The notes: a model not told the origin generated them from the letters alone. A stretch of 37,876 bases of DNA from an uncultured Clostridia bacterium (GCA_946410665.1 CAMKBC010000006.1:1-37876), one strand, 5' to 3'. Positions 8,983 to 18,821 are shown, counted from the first letter of the stretch. Translations and numbers: made by a program.

Positions 8983-10536
8983 ATGTACACAGATGGTAAA
9001 TTATTAATCGGAAAAAACGAAGAGAAAGAAGTTTGTTTATTACCTCAAATGGCTAATAGACACGGACTTATAACTGGTGCTTCAGGTACTGGTAAAACAA
9101 TAACAGCAAAGGTTATGGCTGAGAGTTTTTCAGATGCAGGTGTTCCTGTATTTCTAGCCGATGTTAAAGGTGATATTGAAGGAACAGCATTACCTGGAGA
9201 AATGAATGAAAACATAGCTAAAAGAGTTGAAAAATTAGCTCTTACAGATTTTGATGTTAAGGCATTCCCAGTTAGATTCTGGGATATTTATGGACAATAT
9301 GGCCATCCAATTAGAACTAAAGTTTCAACAGTTGGTGTTAGCATTCTTTCTATAATGTTAGGTTTAACTGAAGCTCAAGAAGGTGTTTTAGAAATAGTAT
9401 TTAGAATTGCTAAAGATGAGAACTTACCTTTAATTGATTTAAAAGACTTAAAAACAGCACTTCAATATGTTGGAGACAATAGACAACAATACACAACTCA
9501 ATATGGTAATGTTACAACTCAATCAGTTGGCGTTATTCAAAGAAGTTTATTAGCACTTGAAAACCAAGGTGCTGACAAATTCTTCGGTGAACCAGAACTT
9601 GATATTCATGATTTCATAAGTGTTGATGCTAACGGCAAAGGAATAATTAACATTCTTCATGCTGTTGAATTGTTTAGAAGTCCTGATTTATATGCATCAT
9701 TCATGTTATGGCTTCTAACAGATTTATTTAACACTCTACCGGAAGTTGGAGATATGGACAAACCTAAGATTGCATTCTTCTTTGATGAAGCACACTTAGT
9801 ATTTAGCGATATGCCAGCTTACAGATTAAAACAAATCGTTCAAGTAGTTAAATTAATTAGATCAAGAGGAATTGGTTTATACTTCATTTCTCAAAACCCA
9901 ACAGATATTCCTAGCGAAATCTTAGGACAATTAGGAAACAAGATACAACATAACCTAAGAGCTTTCACTCCAGCAGAGCAAAGAGTTGTAAAAGCTGCAG
10001 CTGATGGATTTAGAACAAATCCTGCATTTAACACTGAGGAAGCAATCTTAAACTTAGGAACAGGCGAAGCTTTAGTAAGTTTTCAAAACGAAAAAGGTGA
10101 GCCAGAAGTAGTTGAAAAAGTTACAATTTTACCACCACAAAGTAAGATGGGGGTTATTGATGACTTATCAAGAAACAAAGTAATAAATAGCAGCTTAATT
10201 GCTGGAAAATATGAAGAAGCTATAGATAGCGAATCAGCTCACGAAATCATTAATAAAAAGATTGAAGAGCAACAAGCTGAAGAAGCTAAGATAAAAGAAG
10301 AAAAAGAACAAGCCAAGAGAGAAGCCGAAGAACAAAAACAAAGAGAAAAAGAAGAAAAAGAAAAGGCTAAACAAGCAGCAGCTGAGCAAAAGCAAAAAGA
10401 GAAAGAAGCTAAAGAGGCCGAAAAGAAGAAAAAGAACTCTTTTGAATCTAAACTAACCAAGAAAGTTGTTAATAAAACTACTGATAAACTCATCAATAAA
10501 GGATTAAACTCTTTATTCAAGAATTTCTTTAAATAA
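8983..10536 (+). CDS. HerA-like ATPase, DUF853 family
   Basis: Walker A GASGTGKTITAK, Walker B KIAFFFDEAHLVF, SRGIGLYFISQNPTDIP; charged K/E/Q-rich C-terminus. Confidence 0.9.
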   Translation: MYTDGKLLIGKNEEKEVCLLPQMANRHGLITGASGTGKTITAKVMAESFSDAGVPVFLADVKGDIEGTALPGEMNENIAKRVEKLALTDFDVKAFPVRFWDIYGQYGHPIRTKVSTVGVSILSIMLGLTEAQEGVLEIVFRIAKDENLPLIDLKDLKTALQYVGDNRQQYTTQYGNVTTQSVGVIQRSLLALENQGADKFFGEPELDIHDFISVDANGKGIINILHAVELFRSPDLYASFMLWLLTDLFNTLPEVGDMDKPKIAFFFDEAHLVFSDMPAYRLKQIVQVVKLIRSRGIGLYFISQNPTDIPSEILGQLGNKIQHNLRAFTPAEQRVVKAAADGFRTNPAFNTEEAILNLGTGEALVSFQNEKGEPEVVEKVTILPPQSKMGVIDDLSRNKVINSSLIAGKYEEAIDSESAHEIINKKIEEQQAEEAKIKEEKEQAKREAEEQKQREKEEKEKAKQAAAEQKQKEKEAKEAEKKKKNSFESKLTKKVVNKTTDKLINKGLNSLFKNFFK

Positions 10537-10541
10537 TAGTT

Positions 10542-10567
10542 AAAAGGACGCGAAAAGCGTCCTTTTT
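10542..10567 (+). terminator. Rho-independent terminator
   Basis: AAAAGGACGC-GAAA-AGCGTCCTTTTT. Confidence 0.85.
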
Positions 10568-10593
10568 GTTTCTTTACAAAAGCTTTGATTTTG

Positions 10594-10622
10594 TTGACTT
10601 TTGGGCCTTTTGCTTATATAAT
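10594..10622 (+). promoter_or_regulatory. Promoter of the condensation/HD-GYP gene
   Basis: TTGACT-N17-TATAAT. Confidence 0.7.
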
Positions 10623-10663
10623 TAGGCCATCAAAATAATAGTTTTATTAAGTGAGGGTCTCAC

Positions 10664-13492
10664 ATGGAGAAATCTTTGTATGAATCAAAGAATCCTCTAG
10701 AAAATTCTTCAGTAATTAATTTCAATCATGAAGTTAATATTGAGAATTTGAAGCAATCTATTCAATGGGTCATTGATAATAACGATGCTTTTAAAAAGAG
10801 GGTTAGTACAAAAGACAAAGATGTTTCTACCGAGTACGACGTAAAAGTATTTGGCGTTAAGAATAAAACTGAGATTAATAAACTAGAGAAGAAGCTAGCA
10901 AACAGATTGCTAGGAGAGAATAAATTATACGATATAGTAGTTTATAAACTAAAAAATATAGGCGGAGGAATTATTATTATCATTTCGCCTTCTTTTGGTG
11001 ACTCTATATTCCTAAATAAGATTTGTTCTCAACTTTCAGATGTTTATTATCTATATGAAAACGAGATCCCTAAAGTTAAAAATATATGCAACATCATTCC
11101 GCTTGAAATAGTTCAAAAGAAAAGAAGCTATCCTGTTACAGGGACACAAAGGCGAATTTATTATTCTAATATGTTGTGCGGTGATGAGAATACTGTTTAC
11201 AATATGCCTTATGCAATCCGCTTCAATCGCAAACTTGTTGCAAGCAAGATGCAAACTGCTTTTGAAAATCTGATTAATGACAATAGCAGTTTAAGAACAA
11301 CTTTTGCATTAGCAGAATCTGAGACAGGTAAGATTGAGTTGCGTCAAAAAATCAAAAACAAAGTTACATTCAACTTAAAAGTTGTAGAAAACTATAAGTT
11401 TGAAGATAAAAATATAACTAAAACATACCAAAGTTTTGTAAAACCATTCAATATAGAAAGAGCTCCTCTACTAAGAGCTGCTTTATATGAAAACGAAGAA
11501 CAATCAATGTTATTAATTGATACACATCAACTTGTGTGTGACAAAACTTCAGTAATGTTAATTATCAAGAAGTTATTGAATTACTACAACTCAGATGTTT
11601 TAGAACAACAAATTTCACTAGATAGTTTTGCTCTAGTTGAAGAACTTGATTATAAAGATTACTCAGTATGGGAAGCAAAATATATTTCTAGCCCCGCAAT
11701 CAATATTGATAAAGATTACTGGATGGATAAGTTTATTGGGTATAATCACGAGGCTTTATATCTTCCTTATGACAATCCTTTAAATGATGCTAGAAACTAT
11801 ACTGGTGAGAAGTTAAAGTTTGATTATAGCAGAGAAAAGTTTAAGAAGATTAATAAATTTGCTCATGAAAATAATGTGCTACCAAGTTCAGTATTCTTAG
11901 CTGCACTTTATATAACTCTTTACAAATACACTGAACAAAAAGATATTGTTATTGGTGTTCCGGCAACAAACAGAAAGTTAGAAGACTTAAAAACAATCAT
12001 CGGACCTTTTGAAAACTCATTACCTTTAAGAGAATTGATTGACGAAAACGTTTCAATTGTAGATTTTATTAAAGCAATCAACTCAAGTTACTTGCAAGGA
12101 ATGGAACATCAATCTTATCCTATCGATGAACTATCAAAAGCTATCAATGTAGTCTCTGCAAACTCAGATAAACCATTGTTTGATGTTTGTTTCAACTATC
12201 ACTTCAACGAGAAAGAAAAGATTAACAGTATAGTTGATATCAGTAGAATTTGTAATTACACTTCACAGTATTTAATTACTGTAGATGTTGTTCCTGATAC
12301 TAATAAGATAAATTTCAATTATAGATCTTACCTATTCAAAACTGAAACAATTGATAGTATCGCAACTAACTACATTGCTGTTTTGAAACAATTGACCGAA
12401 TTAACCGATAAATCTATTGCTGATATCGAGGTTAATATTGATAAAGAAATTCAATTATTAATAGAAGAAAATAAGGCAGAACAAGATAAACTAAAACAAG
12501 CAAGTTCAAAAATTGTTGACCCTGTCATTGCACAAGAAGTTGATGAAAAAGAATTCCCTACTTTAGCAGAAAATACTGTTGAAGAAAATTCAAACGAAAT
12601 GGATTACTTGGATATCAACGAGCCTGATGTTTCTAAAGAAAAGATAAAAGGCAAACATAGAAACTTCATTGTATTGTTCTTTGGTAAATTAAAAGCTTTG
12701 TTCAAATATAATAAAGACACTAAAAAGAAGGAACGTGAAGAAAATCCAGAAGCAAAGAAACACATCAGAATAATTCCTTCATTCTCAAGCCAGGCAAAGA
12801 AGGCTCTTGAAGAGGAAAAAATAAAGAGTCAAACTCTTCTAGAAAAAGCATACCTTGATACCATCAATATTTTGAAGCAAACTGTTGATGCGAAAGATCC
12901 TTATACTAGAGGACATTCTGATAGAGTTTCTGCATATTGTGTTTTACTAGGAAAAAAATTGGGATGTGACGAAGATACTCTTAAGACATTGAAAATCGGT
13001 GGTCTATTCCATGATATTGGAAAGATTGGCGTTCCTGATTCTGTTCTTTTAAAGAATGGAAAGTTAGACGATGCAGAGTATGAAATGATTAAAAAACATA
13101 CTACAATCGGTGCTAAAATCTTTGGAAACGCTGAAATGTTTACTGATATTGTTCCTATAGTTTTACATCACCATGAAAGATTCGATGGAAATGGATATCC
13201 TGATAAATTAAAAGGTGTAGACATTCCTTATATTGCTAGAATATGTGCAGTTGTTGATACATTCGATGCTATGACTTCAAAGAGAAGTTATAGAAATGTG
13301 CTACCTTTAGATATTGTAAGAGCAGAAATCGATAAATGTTCTGGGGCACAATTTGATCCTATCATTGCGACAGCGTGGCTTGATATTTTAGACAATGATT
13401 ATGAGGAAATTGTGGAAATTCAAAAGGAATTTCCGCCATCAGATGAAAACTCAACAATCAATAATGACGAAACAAAATCAGAAGTAAAATAG
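10664..13492 (+). CDS. Condensation-domain-like (NRPS C-domain fold) protein fused to C-terminal HD-GYP domain
   Basis: YPVTGTQRRIYYSNMLCGDENTVYNMPYAIRF and LLIDTHQLVCDKTS (degenerate HHxxxDG region), then VDAKDPYTRGHSDRVSAY, GGLFHDIGKIGVPD and HHHERFDGNGYPDKLKG (HD-GYP). Confidence 0.88.
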   Translation: MEKSLYESKNPLENSSVINFNHEVNIENLKQSIQWVIDNNDAFKKRVSTKDKDVSTEYDVKVFGVKNKTEINKLEKKLANRLLGENKLYDIVVYKLKNIGGGIIIIISPSFGDSIFLNKICSQLSDVYYLYENEIPKVKNICNIIPLEIVQKKRSYPVTGTQRRIYYSNMLCGDENTVYNMPYAIRFNRKLVASKMQTAFENLINDNSSLRTTFALAESETGKIELRQKIKNKVTFNLKVVENYKFEDKNITKTYQSFVKPFNIERAPLLRAALYENEEQSMLLIDTHQLVCDKTSVMLIIKKLLNYYNSDVLEQQISLDSFALVEELDYKDYSVWEAKYISSPAINIDKDYWMDKFIGYNHEALYLPYDNPLNDARNYTGEKLKFDYSREKFKKINKFAHENNVLPSSVFLAALYITLYKYTEQKDIVIGVPATNRKLEDLKTIIGPFENSLPLRELIDENVSIVDFIKAINSSYLQGMEHQSYPIDELSKAINVVSANSDKPLFDVCFNYHFNEKEKINSIVDISRICNYTSQYLITVDVVPDTNKINFNYRSYLFKTETIDSIATNYIAVLKQLTELTDKSIADIEVNIDKEIQLLIEENKAEQDKLKQASSKIVDPVIAQEVDEKEFPTLAENTVEENSNEMDYLDINEPDVSKEKIKGKHRNFIVLFFGKLKALFKYNKDTKKKEREENPEAKKHIRIIPSFSSQAKKALEEEKIKSQTLLEKAYLDTINILKQTVDAKDPYTRGHSDRVSAYCVLLGKKLGCDEDTLKTLKIGGLFHDIGKIGVPDSVLLKNGKLDDAEYEMIKKHTTIGAKIFGNAEMFTDIVPIVLHHHERFDGNGYPDKLKGVDIPYIARICAVVDTFDAMTSKRSYRNVLPLDIVRAEIDKCSGAQFDPIIATAWLDILDNDYEEIVEIQKEFPPSDENSTINNDETKSEVK

Positions 13493-13502
13493 AATAAATA
13501 AA

Positions 13503-13535
13503 AGAGCAGGAATTAAATCCTGCTCTACTTTTTTA
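13503..13535. terminator. Bidirectional Rho-independent terminator between convergent genes
   Basis: AGAGCAGGA-attaaa-TCCTGCTCTACTTTTTT. Confidence 0.8.
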
Positions 13536-15116
13536 TTCTAATCCTAAATATTCGTTGTATGTTGTTTCTTTATCAATCATTGAACCATCTTTCTTGATTT
13601 CGAAAATTCTGTTGGCAACTGTTTGTGTTAATTGATGGTCATGAGATGTAAAGATCATGTTTCCTGTGAATCTTGTCATTCCTTCGTTTAATGCTGTAAT
13701 TGATTCCATGTCTAAGTGGTTAGTTGGTTCATCAAACACTAAAAAGTTTGCTCCTGATAACATTATCTTTGAAAGAACACATCTTACTTTTTCTCCTCCT
13801 GATAAAACATTAACTGCTTTTAATGCTTCTTCTCCTGAGAATAACATTCTTCCTAAGAAGCTTCTTACATATGTTTCATCTGGGTCTTTAGAATATTGTC
13901 TTAACCAGTCTGTAATGCTTTCTGTTCCTTGGAATAAGTAGTTATTGTCCTTTGGAAAGTATGAGTTTGTTATAGTTGTTCCCCATTTTACTTCTCCACT
14001 GTCTGGTTCAACTTCTCCCATTAAAATTTGGAATAGTACTGTCATCGCATTTTCATTCTCTGCTAAAACAGCAATCTTATCATCTGCTTTTACTTTGAAT
14101 GAAATGTTGTCTAAAACTTTTTCTCCATTTACTGTCTTTGTTAAATTGTTAACTTCTAGAATTTCATTTCCTGGTTGTCTATCTGGAGTAAAGTTTATAT
14201 ATGGATATTTTCTATTTGATGGTTTGATATCATCAAGTTGAATTTTCTCTAAAGACTTCTTTCTTGAAGTAGCTTGTTTTGATTTTGAAGCGTTAGCTGC
14301 GAATCTTCTGATGAACTCTTCAAGTTCTTTAATCTTTTCTTCTTTCTTCTTATTTTGGTCTCTCATTTGTTTTTGTAGTAATTGTGAAGACTCATACCAG
14401 AAGTCATAGTTTCCAGGGTAAAGTTTGATTTCCCCATAATCAACATCACAAATGTGAGTACATACTTTGTTTAAGAAATATCTATCGTGAGATACTACAA
14501 TAACTGTGTTTTCATAGTTGATTAAGAATTCTTCAAGCCATGCAATTGATTTTAAATCTAGGTCGTTTGTAGGCTCGTCTAATAATAGTATGTCTGGGTT
14601 TCCGAATAATGCTTGTGCTAATAAAACCTTAACCTTGTCTTTTGCTTCCAAATCTTTCATTAATAAATAATGTTTCTCTGGTTCAATTCCTAGGTCATTT
14701 AATAAAGTTTCAGCATCTGATTCTGCATTCCATCCATCTAATTCTGCAAATCTTTCTTCTAATCTTGCTGCCTTCATTCCATCAGCTTCACTAAAGTCTG
14801 GTTTTGCATAGATAGCATCTTTCTCTACTCTGATGTCATATAATTCTTTGTTTCCCATAACTACTGTATCAATTACTGAGTGTTCTTCAAAAGCAAAGTG
14901 GTTTTGTTGTAATACAGAAATTCTTTCAGTCTTATCCTTTGTAACCTCACCTTTACTTGGTTCTAGTTCGCCTGATAATACCTTTAAGAATGTTGATTTT
15001 CCTGCTCCATTTGCTCCTATGATACCATAGCAGCAGCCTTTGCTAAATTTTAAATTAACGTTTTCAAATAAACTTCTTTTTCCGAATCTTACAGAAACTC
15101 CTGTTACTTGTAGCAT
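13533..15116 (-). CDS. ABC-F family ATP-binding protein
   Basis: Two ABC cassettes (GANGAGKST; LSGGEKVRCVLSKIMLSGANFLVFDEPTNHLDMES), no TM helices. Likely start ATG 15116; ORF track start is 15173. Confidence 0.93.
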   Translation of the reverse strand: MLQVTGVSVRFGKRSLFENVNLKFSKGCCYGIIGANGAGKSTFLKVLSGELEPSKGEVTKDKTERISVLQQNHFAFEEHSVIDTVVMGNKELYDIRVEKDAIYAKPDFSEADGMKAARLEERFAELDGWNAESDAETLLNDLGIEPEKHYLLMKDLEAKDKVKVLLAQALFGNPDILLLDEPTNDLDLKSIAWLEEFLINYENTVIVVSHDRYFLNKVCTHICDVDYGEIKLYPGNYDFWYESSQLLQKQMRDQNKKKEEKIKELEEFIRRFAANASKSKQATSRKKSLEKIQLDDIKPSNRKYPYINFTPDRQPGNEILEVNNLTKTVNGEKVLDNISFKVKADDKIAVLAENENAMTVLFQILMGEVEPDSGEVKWGTTITNSYFPKDNNYLFQGTESITDWLRQYSKDPDETYVRSFLGRMLFSGEEALKAVNVLSGGEKVRCVLSKIMLSGANFLVFDEPTNHLDMESITALNEGMTRFTGNMIFTSHDHQLTQTVANRIFEIKKDGSMIDKETTYNEYLGLE

Positions 15117-15191
15117 TTCTTTTCTCCTATAACCTGCTATTTGTGTTAATATCCTTAACACATGCCTTGTCATTATAACATCTTTATTAAA

Positions 15192-15959
15192 TTAATTCAA
15201 TTTTTTAGCTACTATTCCATAATATCTTCTTATTAATAGAATGCCTTTTTCGTAAGTATTTTCTGCTATGTACTTATCTAATATAGCTTCATCAATTTCT
15301 TCACTTGCTAGATTGTTGTTTTCTTCTATCTCAGAAAAGTCATTAATTATTGGTGCTTTATATAAAAGCATTAATAAATCCTTTTTTGTTTTGTAGTACT
15401 CTCTTACATGAATTGGTACTAACTCAACCTCACTAAATCCAGCGTTTAAAACATTCTCATAATCGATAACACTTATTGGTTTACTATCTCTCATTGCTTG
15501 TCCTTTGCCAAACATTCTCTTTAATGCATAACAATCCATCTTATCAACACCTCTTATTAAAAGTGTTCCTCCTGGCTTTAATGTTTTGTAAATTTGCTTT
15601 GGATCTGTTACCGTGTGTCGTGCAACAACCAAATCAAAATATTCATTAGGTGTTGTCATTTTTGTGTTGTCCATTACTTTGAATGTAATGTTTTTTCTAC
15701 CCGACTCTTCTAAATTTTCATTTGCCGTTTTAATCATGGCCTCTGAATAATCTGTTCCTACTATTTCTTTTACTTCCGGATAATACTTTATTACTTTTTC
15801 TCCTCCTGCTGTACCAAGATCTAAAATTCTTGAATCTTCGTTTGTGTGTTTTAATATTAAATCATTTAAATTCCAGTCTGTTAAATTCTCTGTTTTATAA
15901 TTAATGTATGAAAAGTCCCAGTTTTTTACTTCATTGTATAATTCATATTCTTTTGACAT
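15192..15959 (-). CDS. Class I SAM-dependent methyltransferase
   Basis: RILDLGTAGGEKVIKYYPEVKEIVGTDYSEAMI motif I region. ATG 15959 after GAGGGAG; an in-frame TTG at 15995 also has a strong SD (AAAGGAGG). Confidence 0.88.
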   Translation of the reverse strand: MSKEYELYNEVKNWDFSYINYKTENLTDWNLNDLILKHTNEDSRILDLGTAGGEKVIKYYPEVKEIVGTDYSEAMIKTANENLEESGRKNITFKVMDNTKMTTPNEYFDLVVARHTVTDPKQIYKTLKPGGTLLIRGVDKMDCYALKRMFGKGQAMRDSKPISVIDYENVLNAGFSEVELVPIHVREYYKTKKDLLMLLYKAPIINDFSEIEENNNLASEEIDEAILDKYIAENTYEKGILLIRRYYGIVAKKLN

Positions 15960-16018
15960 ATCGTCTCCCTCTCTTTGTTTTATTTGGTTGTACAAAAAAA
16001 GAACCTCCTTTCATAAAC

Positions 16019-16150
16019 AGCAAAAACAACCATAATTTTGCTATGGTAACTTTTTGCCATTCATGAAGAGATTCCAAAGACTCTTCATTATTCCTTTAAA
16101 CTTTACGTTTATCTGGTAGTAAAACGCGAATGGTCGAATTGATTTACTAC
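16019..16150 (-). promoter_or_regulatory. Putative structured leader with overlapping alternative hairpins
   Basis: Inverted repeats 16116-16123/16143-16150, 16064-16070/16081-16087, 16043-16046/16057-16060, 16029-16034/16042-16047 and 16019-16025/16036-16042; the last three overlap. Confidence 0.5.
16041..16088 (-). CDS. Putative 15-aa leader peptide MKSLWNLFMNGKKLP
   Basis: ATG at 16088 preceded by AAAGGA, stop TAG at 16041-16043, between promoter and methyltransferase gene. Confidence 0.5.
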   Translation of the reverse strand: MKSLWNLFMNGKKLP

Positions 16151-16156
16151 ATTTCT

Positions 16157-16185
16157 ATTATAGCATGTTTTCGTAGTTTGTTCAA
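16157..16185 (-). promoter_or_regulatory. Promoter of the leader peptide/methyltransferase unit
   Basis: Minus strand TTGAAC-N17-TATAAT with extended -10 (TGCTATAAT). Confidence 0.7.
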
Positions 16186-16275
16186 ATAAATAAGAGCAAG
16201 TTTTGTGAACTTGCTCTTTCTTTTGTATTTAAACTTTTACTTATTATCCTTAGTCGTTTAAATGCTTTTGTTTAT

Positions 16276-17745
16276 TTATTTGTTTTTTCTGTAGTTTACA
16301 AATAATACTACTGATACTCCTGCTACAACTACTAAAGCAACTAAACTTATAATGCTTTCACCTGTTTGAGGTATTTTCTTTGTAGCTACTGTTTGATCTC
16401 CACTTGTTGATTTTGGATTTGTTGTTGAATCCTTAATTCCATCTTGTCTATATATTAATTGTTCTTCGGGTTCTTTTGTTTGTCCTGGATTTGATGGGTC
16501 TGTTGGGTTTGATGGATCAGTTGGTTGTGTTGGATCTGTTGGATTTAATGGTTGAAGTCCTGTTGGGTCATCCCATTCACAAACAAATCCTGTAACTTCC
16601 ATACTGTTATTATCTAATGCTGTCCATTTTCCAGAAACTAATGCTACCCTATTGTTGTTTCCTGGTTCATTTGTATTCCAATCTGTGTAGCTCCAAGCTT
16701 CGCTTGTTACCCATTTCCATGTAGAATCTTTATATCCACCAATCCATGCTTTATTTGAATTAACTAATGTGTTTACAAACTCTTCTTCACCTTCTGCTGT
16801 AATTGTTACTAGATGTCCTCCAATTTTTTCACAATATGCCTTTGCATCATCCCAAGATTTGTTTCCTGAGAAGTAATAATATGCATGTCCATTATGTCCT
16901 TTAGCGTCATCTGGAATGTCTTTTTTAGGATCAATTGTTGCTGGTGCTCTAACTATTACGCTAATATCAATAACTTCATTTCCGTTTTTTGTTCCTCTAA
17001 TTGTTGTTGTACCAATCTTTAATCCATTTATTTTGTTATCTGTAATTGTTGCAATTGTTGGATCATCACTTGTCCAAGTTATTGTTGATAAATCTGTTCC
17101 GTCAGTTCCTGTTAATTCTAATGTTTTTCCTATTTCTACAGACATCTCTCTTGTTACTATTGTTGTATTAGCTCTTCCTAATATAGGATAAACAAATTTA
17201 TCTATTGTGTTTCCAACTTTTGCCCATAAAACATAGTATTTAGTATGATCTGTTGTATTATTGATTGTGAATCTACCATTTGTTGCTTCAACCCAATTTG
17301 AATTGTTGTATTTTGGATAAGTATTTTCTATTCTTTGTTCTAAAGCAGCTTTTGATTCTAAGTAATTTGATTTCATTGCCTCTAACTCTGCAAATAATCT
17401 TGTTGCTGTTTCATATTCTTCTTGAGTTGCAGTTCCATTATTTACTTTTTCTTTTAATGGATCATATATAGCTTTCTTCTCATTAAAAGCAGTTTCAAAG
17501 TTACTATAATCTGTTACCTTTTGATTTTCTAACTCAACTAATGTTGCATGTTGAGTATCTGACATCTCTACTGCTTGATAGTTAATTGTTTCATTGCTTC
17601 CACTTACATTAATTGTTCCTAATCCGTTATAAAGTTGTGTTGGAAAATTAATGGTTATAGCTGCAAATGAATTTGCGCAAAATAGTAAGGTAGCTAACAA
17701 TGTTGCAACTATTGTTGATATAATTTTTACTTTTGTATTTTTCAT
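16276..17745 (-). CDS. Secreted, sortase-anchored surface protein with Big_2-like and C-type-lectin-like domains
   Basis: Signal peptide; GTDLSTITWTSDDPTIATITDNKINGLKIGTTTI (Big_2-like); WDDAKAYCEKIGGHLVTI ... WSYTDWNTNEPGNNN ... GFVCEWD (CTLD); Pro/Thr/Asp repeats; IPQTGE + TM + RKNK. Confidence 0.9.
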   Translation of the reverse strand: MKNTKVKIISTIVATLLATLLFCANSFAAITINFPTQLYNGLGTINVSGSNETINYQAVEMSDTQHATLVELENQKVTDYSNFETAFNEKKAIYDPLKEKVNNGTATQEEYETATRLFAELEAMKSNYLESKAALEQRIENTYPKYNNSNWVEATNGRFTINNTTDHTKYYVLWAKVGNTIDKFVYPILGRANTTIVTREMSVEIGKTLELTGTDGTDLSTITWTSDDPTIATITDNKINGLKIGTTTIRGTKNGNEVIDISVIVRAPATIDPKKDIPDDAKGHNGHAYYYFSGNKSWDDAKAYCEKIGGHLVTITAEGEEEFVNTLVNSNKAWIGGYKDSTWKWVTSEAWSYTDWNTNEPGNNNRVALVSGKWTALDNNSMEVTGFVCEWDDPTGLQPLNPTDPTQPTDPSNPTDPSNPGQTKEPEEQLIYRQDGIKDSTTNPKSTSGDQTVATKKIPQTGESIISLVALVVVAGVSVVLFVNYRKNK

Positions 17746-18048
17746 GTTTTACCTCCGTTTTTACATCATACATAATTCTATCAATATAATAATACGTAGT
17801 AAACCGTGGATTATTAAATGAAATATAATTGTAAAATTTGAGCAATTTTTCTGCAATTTTTTCTCAAATTTTTCCATCGTTTAACTTGATGTTTTTCGTA
17901 TTTTGTTTTTTGTTGTTTCTTGTATCCCTTATTTTACAATAGTTGCAGAGCTTTGGTTTTTTACTCAAAAAAATCCCCATTTTTCAACGTTTTTAGGTTA
18001 CATAATTGTAAAAAACGGCTGTAAACCTTAAAAAATGGTGGGTTGCGC

Positions 18049-18077
18049 TTGACAACAGCTATAAAATTTGCTAAATT
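18049..18077 (+). promoter_or_regulatory. Promoter of HU gene
   Basis: TTGACA-N17-TAAATT. Confidence 0.7.
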
Positions 18078-18128
18078 AAGCGTGTACAAAAGATAGCAAA
18101 AATTTAGATTTTAATTAGGAGGTTTGTT

Positions 18129-18407
18129 ATGAATAAATCTGAATTAGTAGAAGCTATAGCTAAGAAAACAGGCTCTAGCAAGAAAGCTGCTGAAGCAGCA
18201 TTAGACGCTGCAGTTGATTCAATCAGCGTAGCATTAAAGAAAGGTGATAAAGTTCAATTAGTTGGATTTGGATCATTCGATGTTAAGAAGAGAAGTGCTA
18301 GAAAAGGAAGAAATCCTCAAACTGGTGCTGAAATGAAAATTCCTGCAAAGAAAGTTCCAGTATTCAAAGCTGGAAAAGCTTTAAAGGATGTTGTAAATCA
18401 TAAATAA
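18129..18407 (+). CDS. hup: HU-family DNA-binding protein
   Basis: [27 protein letters not shown] ... [29 protein letters not shown]. Confidence 0.97.
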   Translation: MNKSELVEAIAKKTGSSKKAAEAALDAAVDSISVALKKGDKVQLVGFGSFDVKKRSARKGRNPQTGAEMKIPAKKVPVFKAGKALKDVVNHK

Positions 18408-18424
18408 TTTGATTTAAAATATTC

Positions 18425-18456
18425 AAGACTTCACCTCGGTGGAGTCTTTTTATTTT
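18425..18456 (+). terminator. HU terminator
   Basis: AAGACTTCACC-TC-GGTGGAGTCTTTTT. Confidence 0.85.
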
Positions 18457-18462
18457 ATTTTT

Positions 18463-18505
18463 TTACATAAAAAAGAGAGAGTAGAAAATCTACTCTCTTT
18501 TTATT
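18463..18505 (-). terminator. Terminator of the minus-strand 18524 gene; left copy of a near repeat
   Basis: AGAGAGTAGA-aaa-TCTACTCTCT hairpin with A/T tracts; near-identical to 21007-21040. Confidence 0.7.
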
Positions 18506-18523
18506 CTTATACAACATCTAAGC

Positions 18524-18802
18524 TTAATTACTCTTTTTGTTGTTATACTTATATATTTCAGATAACATCTTTTTTTCAAATTCATCCTCTATTATATATT
18601 GAAGATTTAATGTGCTATATGCACTTAAAGCTTCTTTGCTTATTTGTCCATTCCATAATTTTCTTCTAATTACCATCGGATCGTAGTCAACTAATTTGTT
18701 TTGCTCAATCCTTTCCAAAATTTTAGTTGGTATTTTATTTTTATATTCATTTCCTAATATTTGAAATAATTCAAACAATTCTGTACACGCAACACTATTC
18801 AT
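18524..18802 (-). CDS. Hypothetical protein, 92 aa
   Basis: ORF with Met start, 19 bp downstream of the 695-aa ORF on the same strand; no family recognised confidently. Confidence 0.6.
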   Translation of the reverse strand: MNSVACTELFELFQILGNEYKNKIPTKILERIEQNKLVDYDPMVIRRKLWNGQISKEALSAYSTLNLQYIIEDEFEKKMLSEIYKYNNKKSN

Positions 18803-18821
18803 ACATTTACTCCATTTTAGC

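Noticed and set aside
10239-10520. 93-aa minus ORF rich in Ser/Phe/Cys
   Set aside because: Antisense of the low-complexity K/E/Q-rich tail of the HerA-like ATPase.
16480-16560. Tandem repeat in DNA (ggatttgatgggtctgttgg…)
   Set aside because: Explained by the PTDPSNPTDPSNPG stalk repeat of the surface protein, not an independent element.
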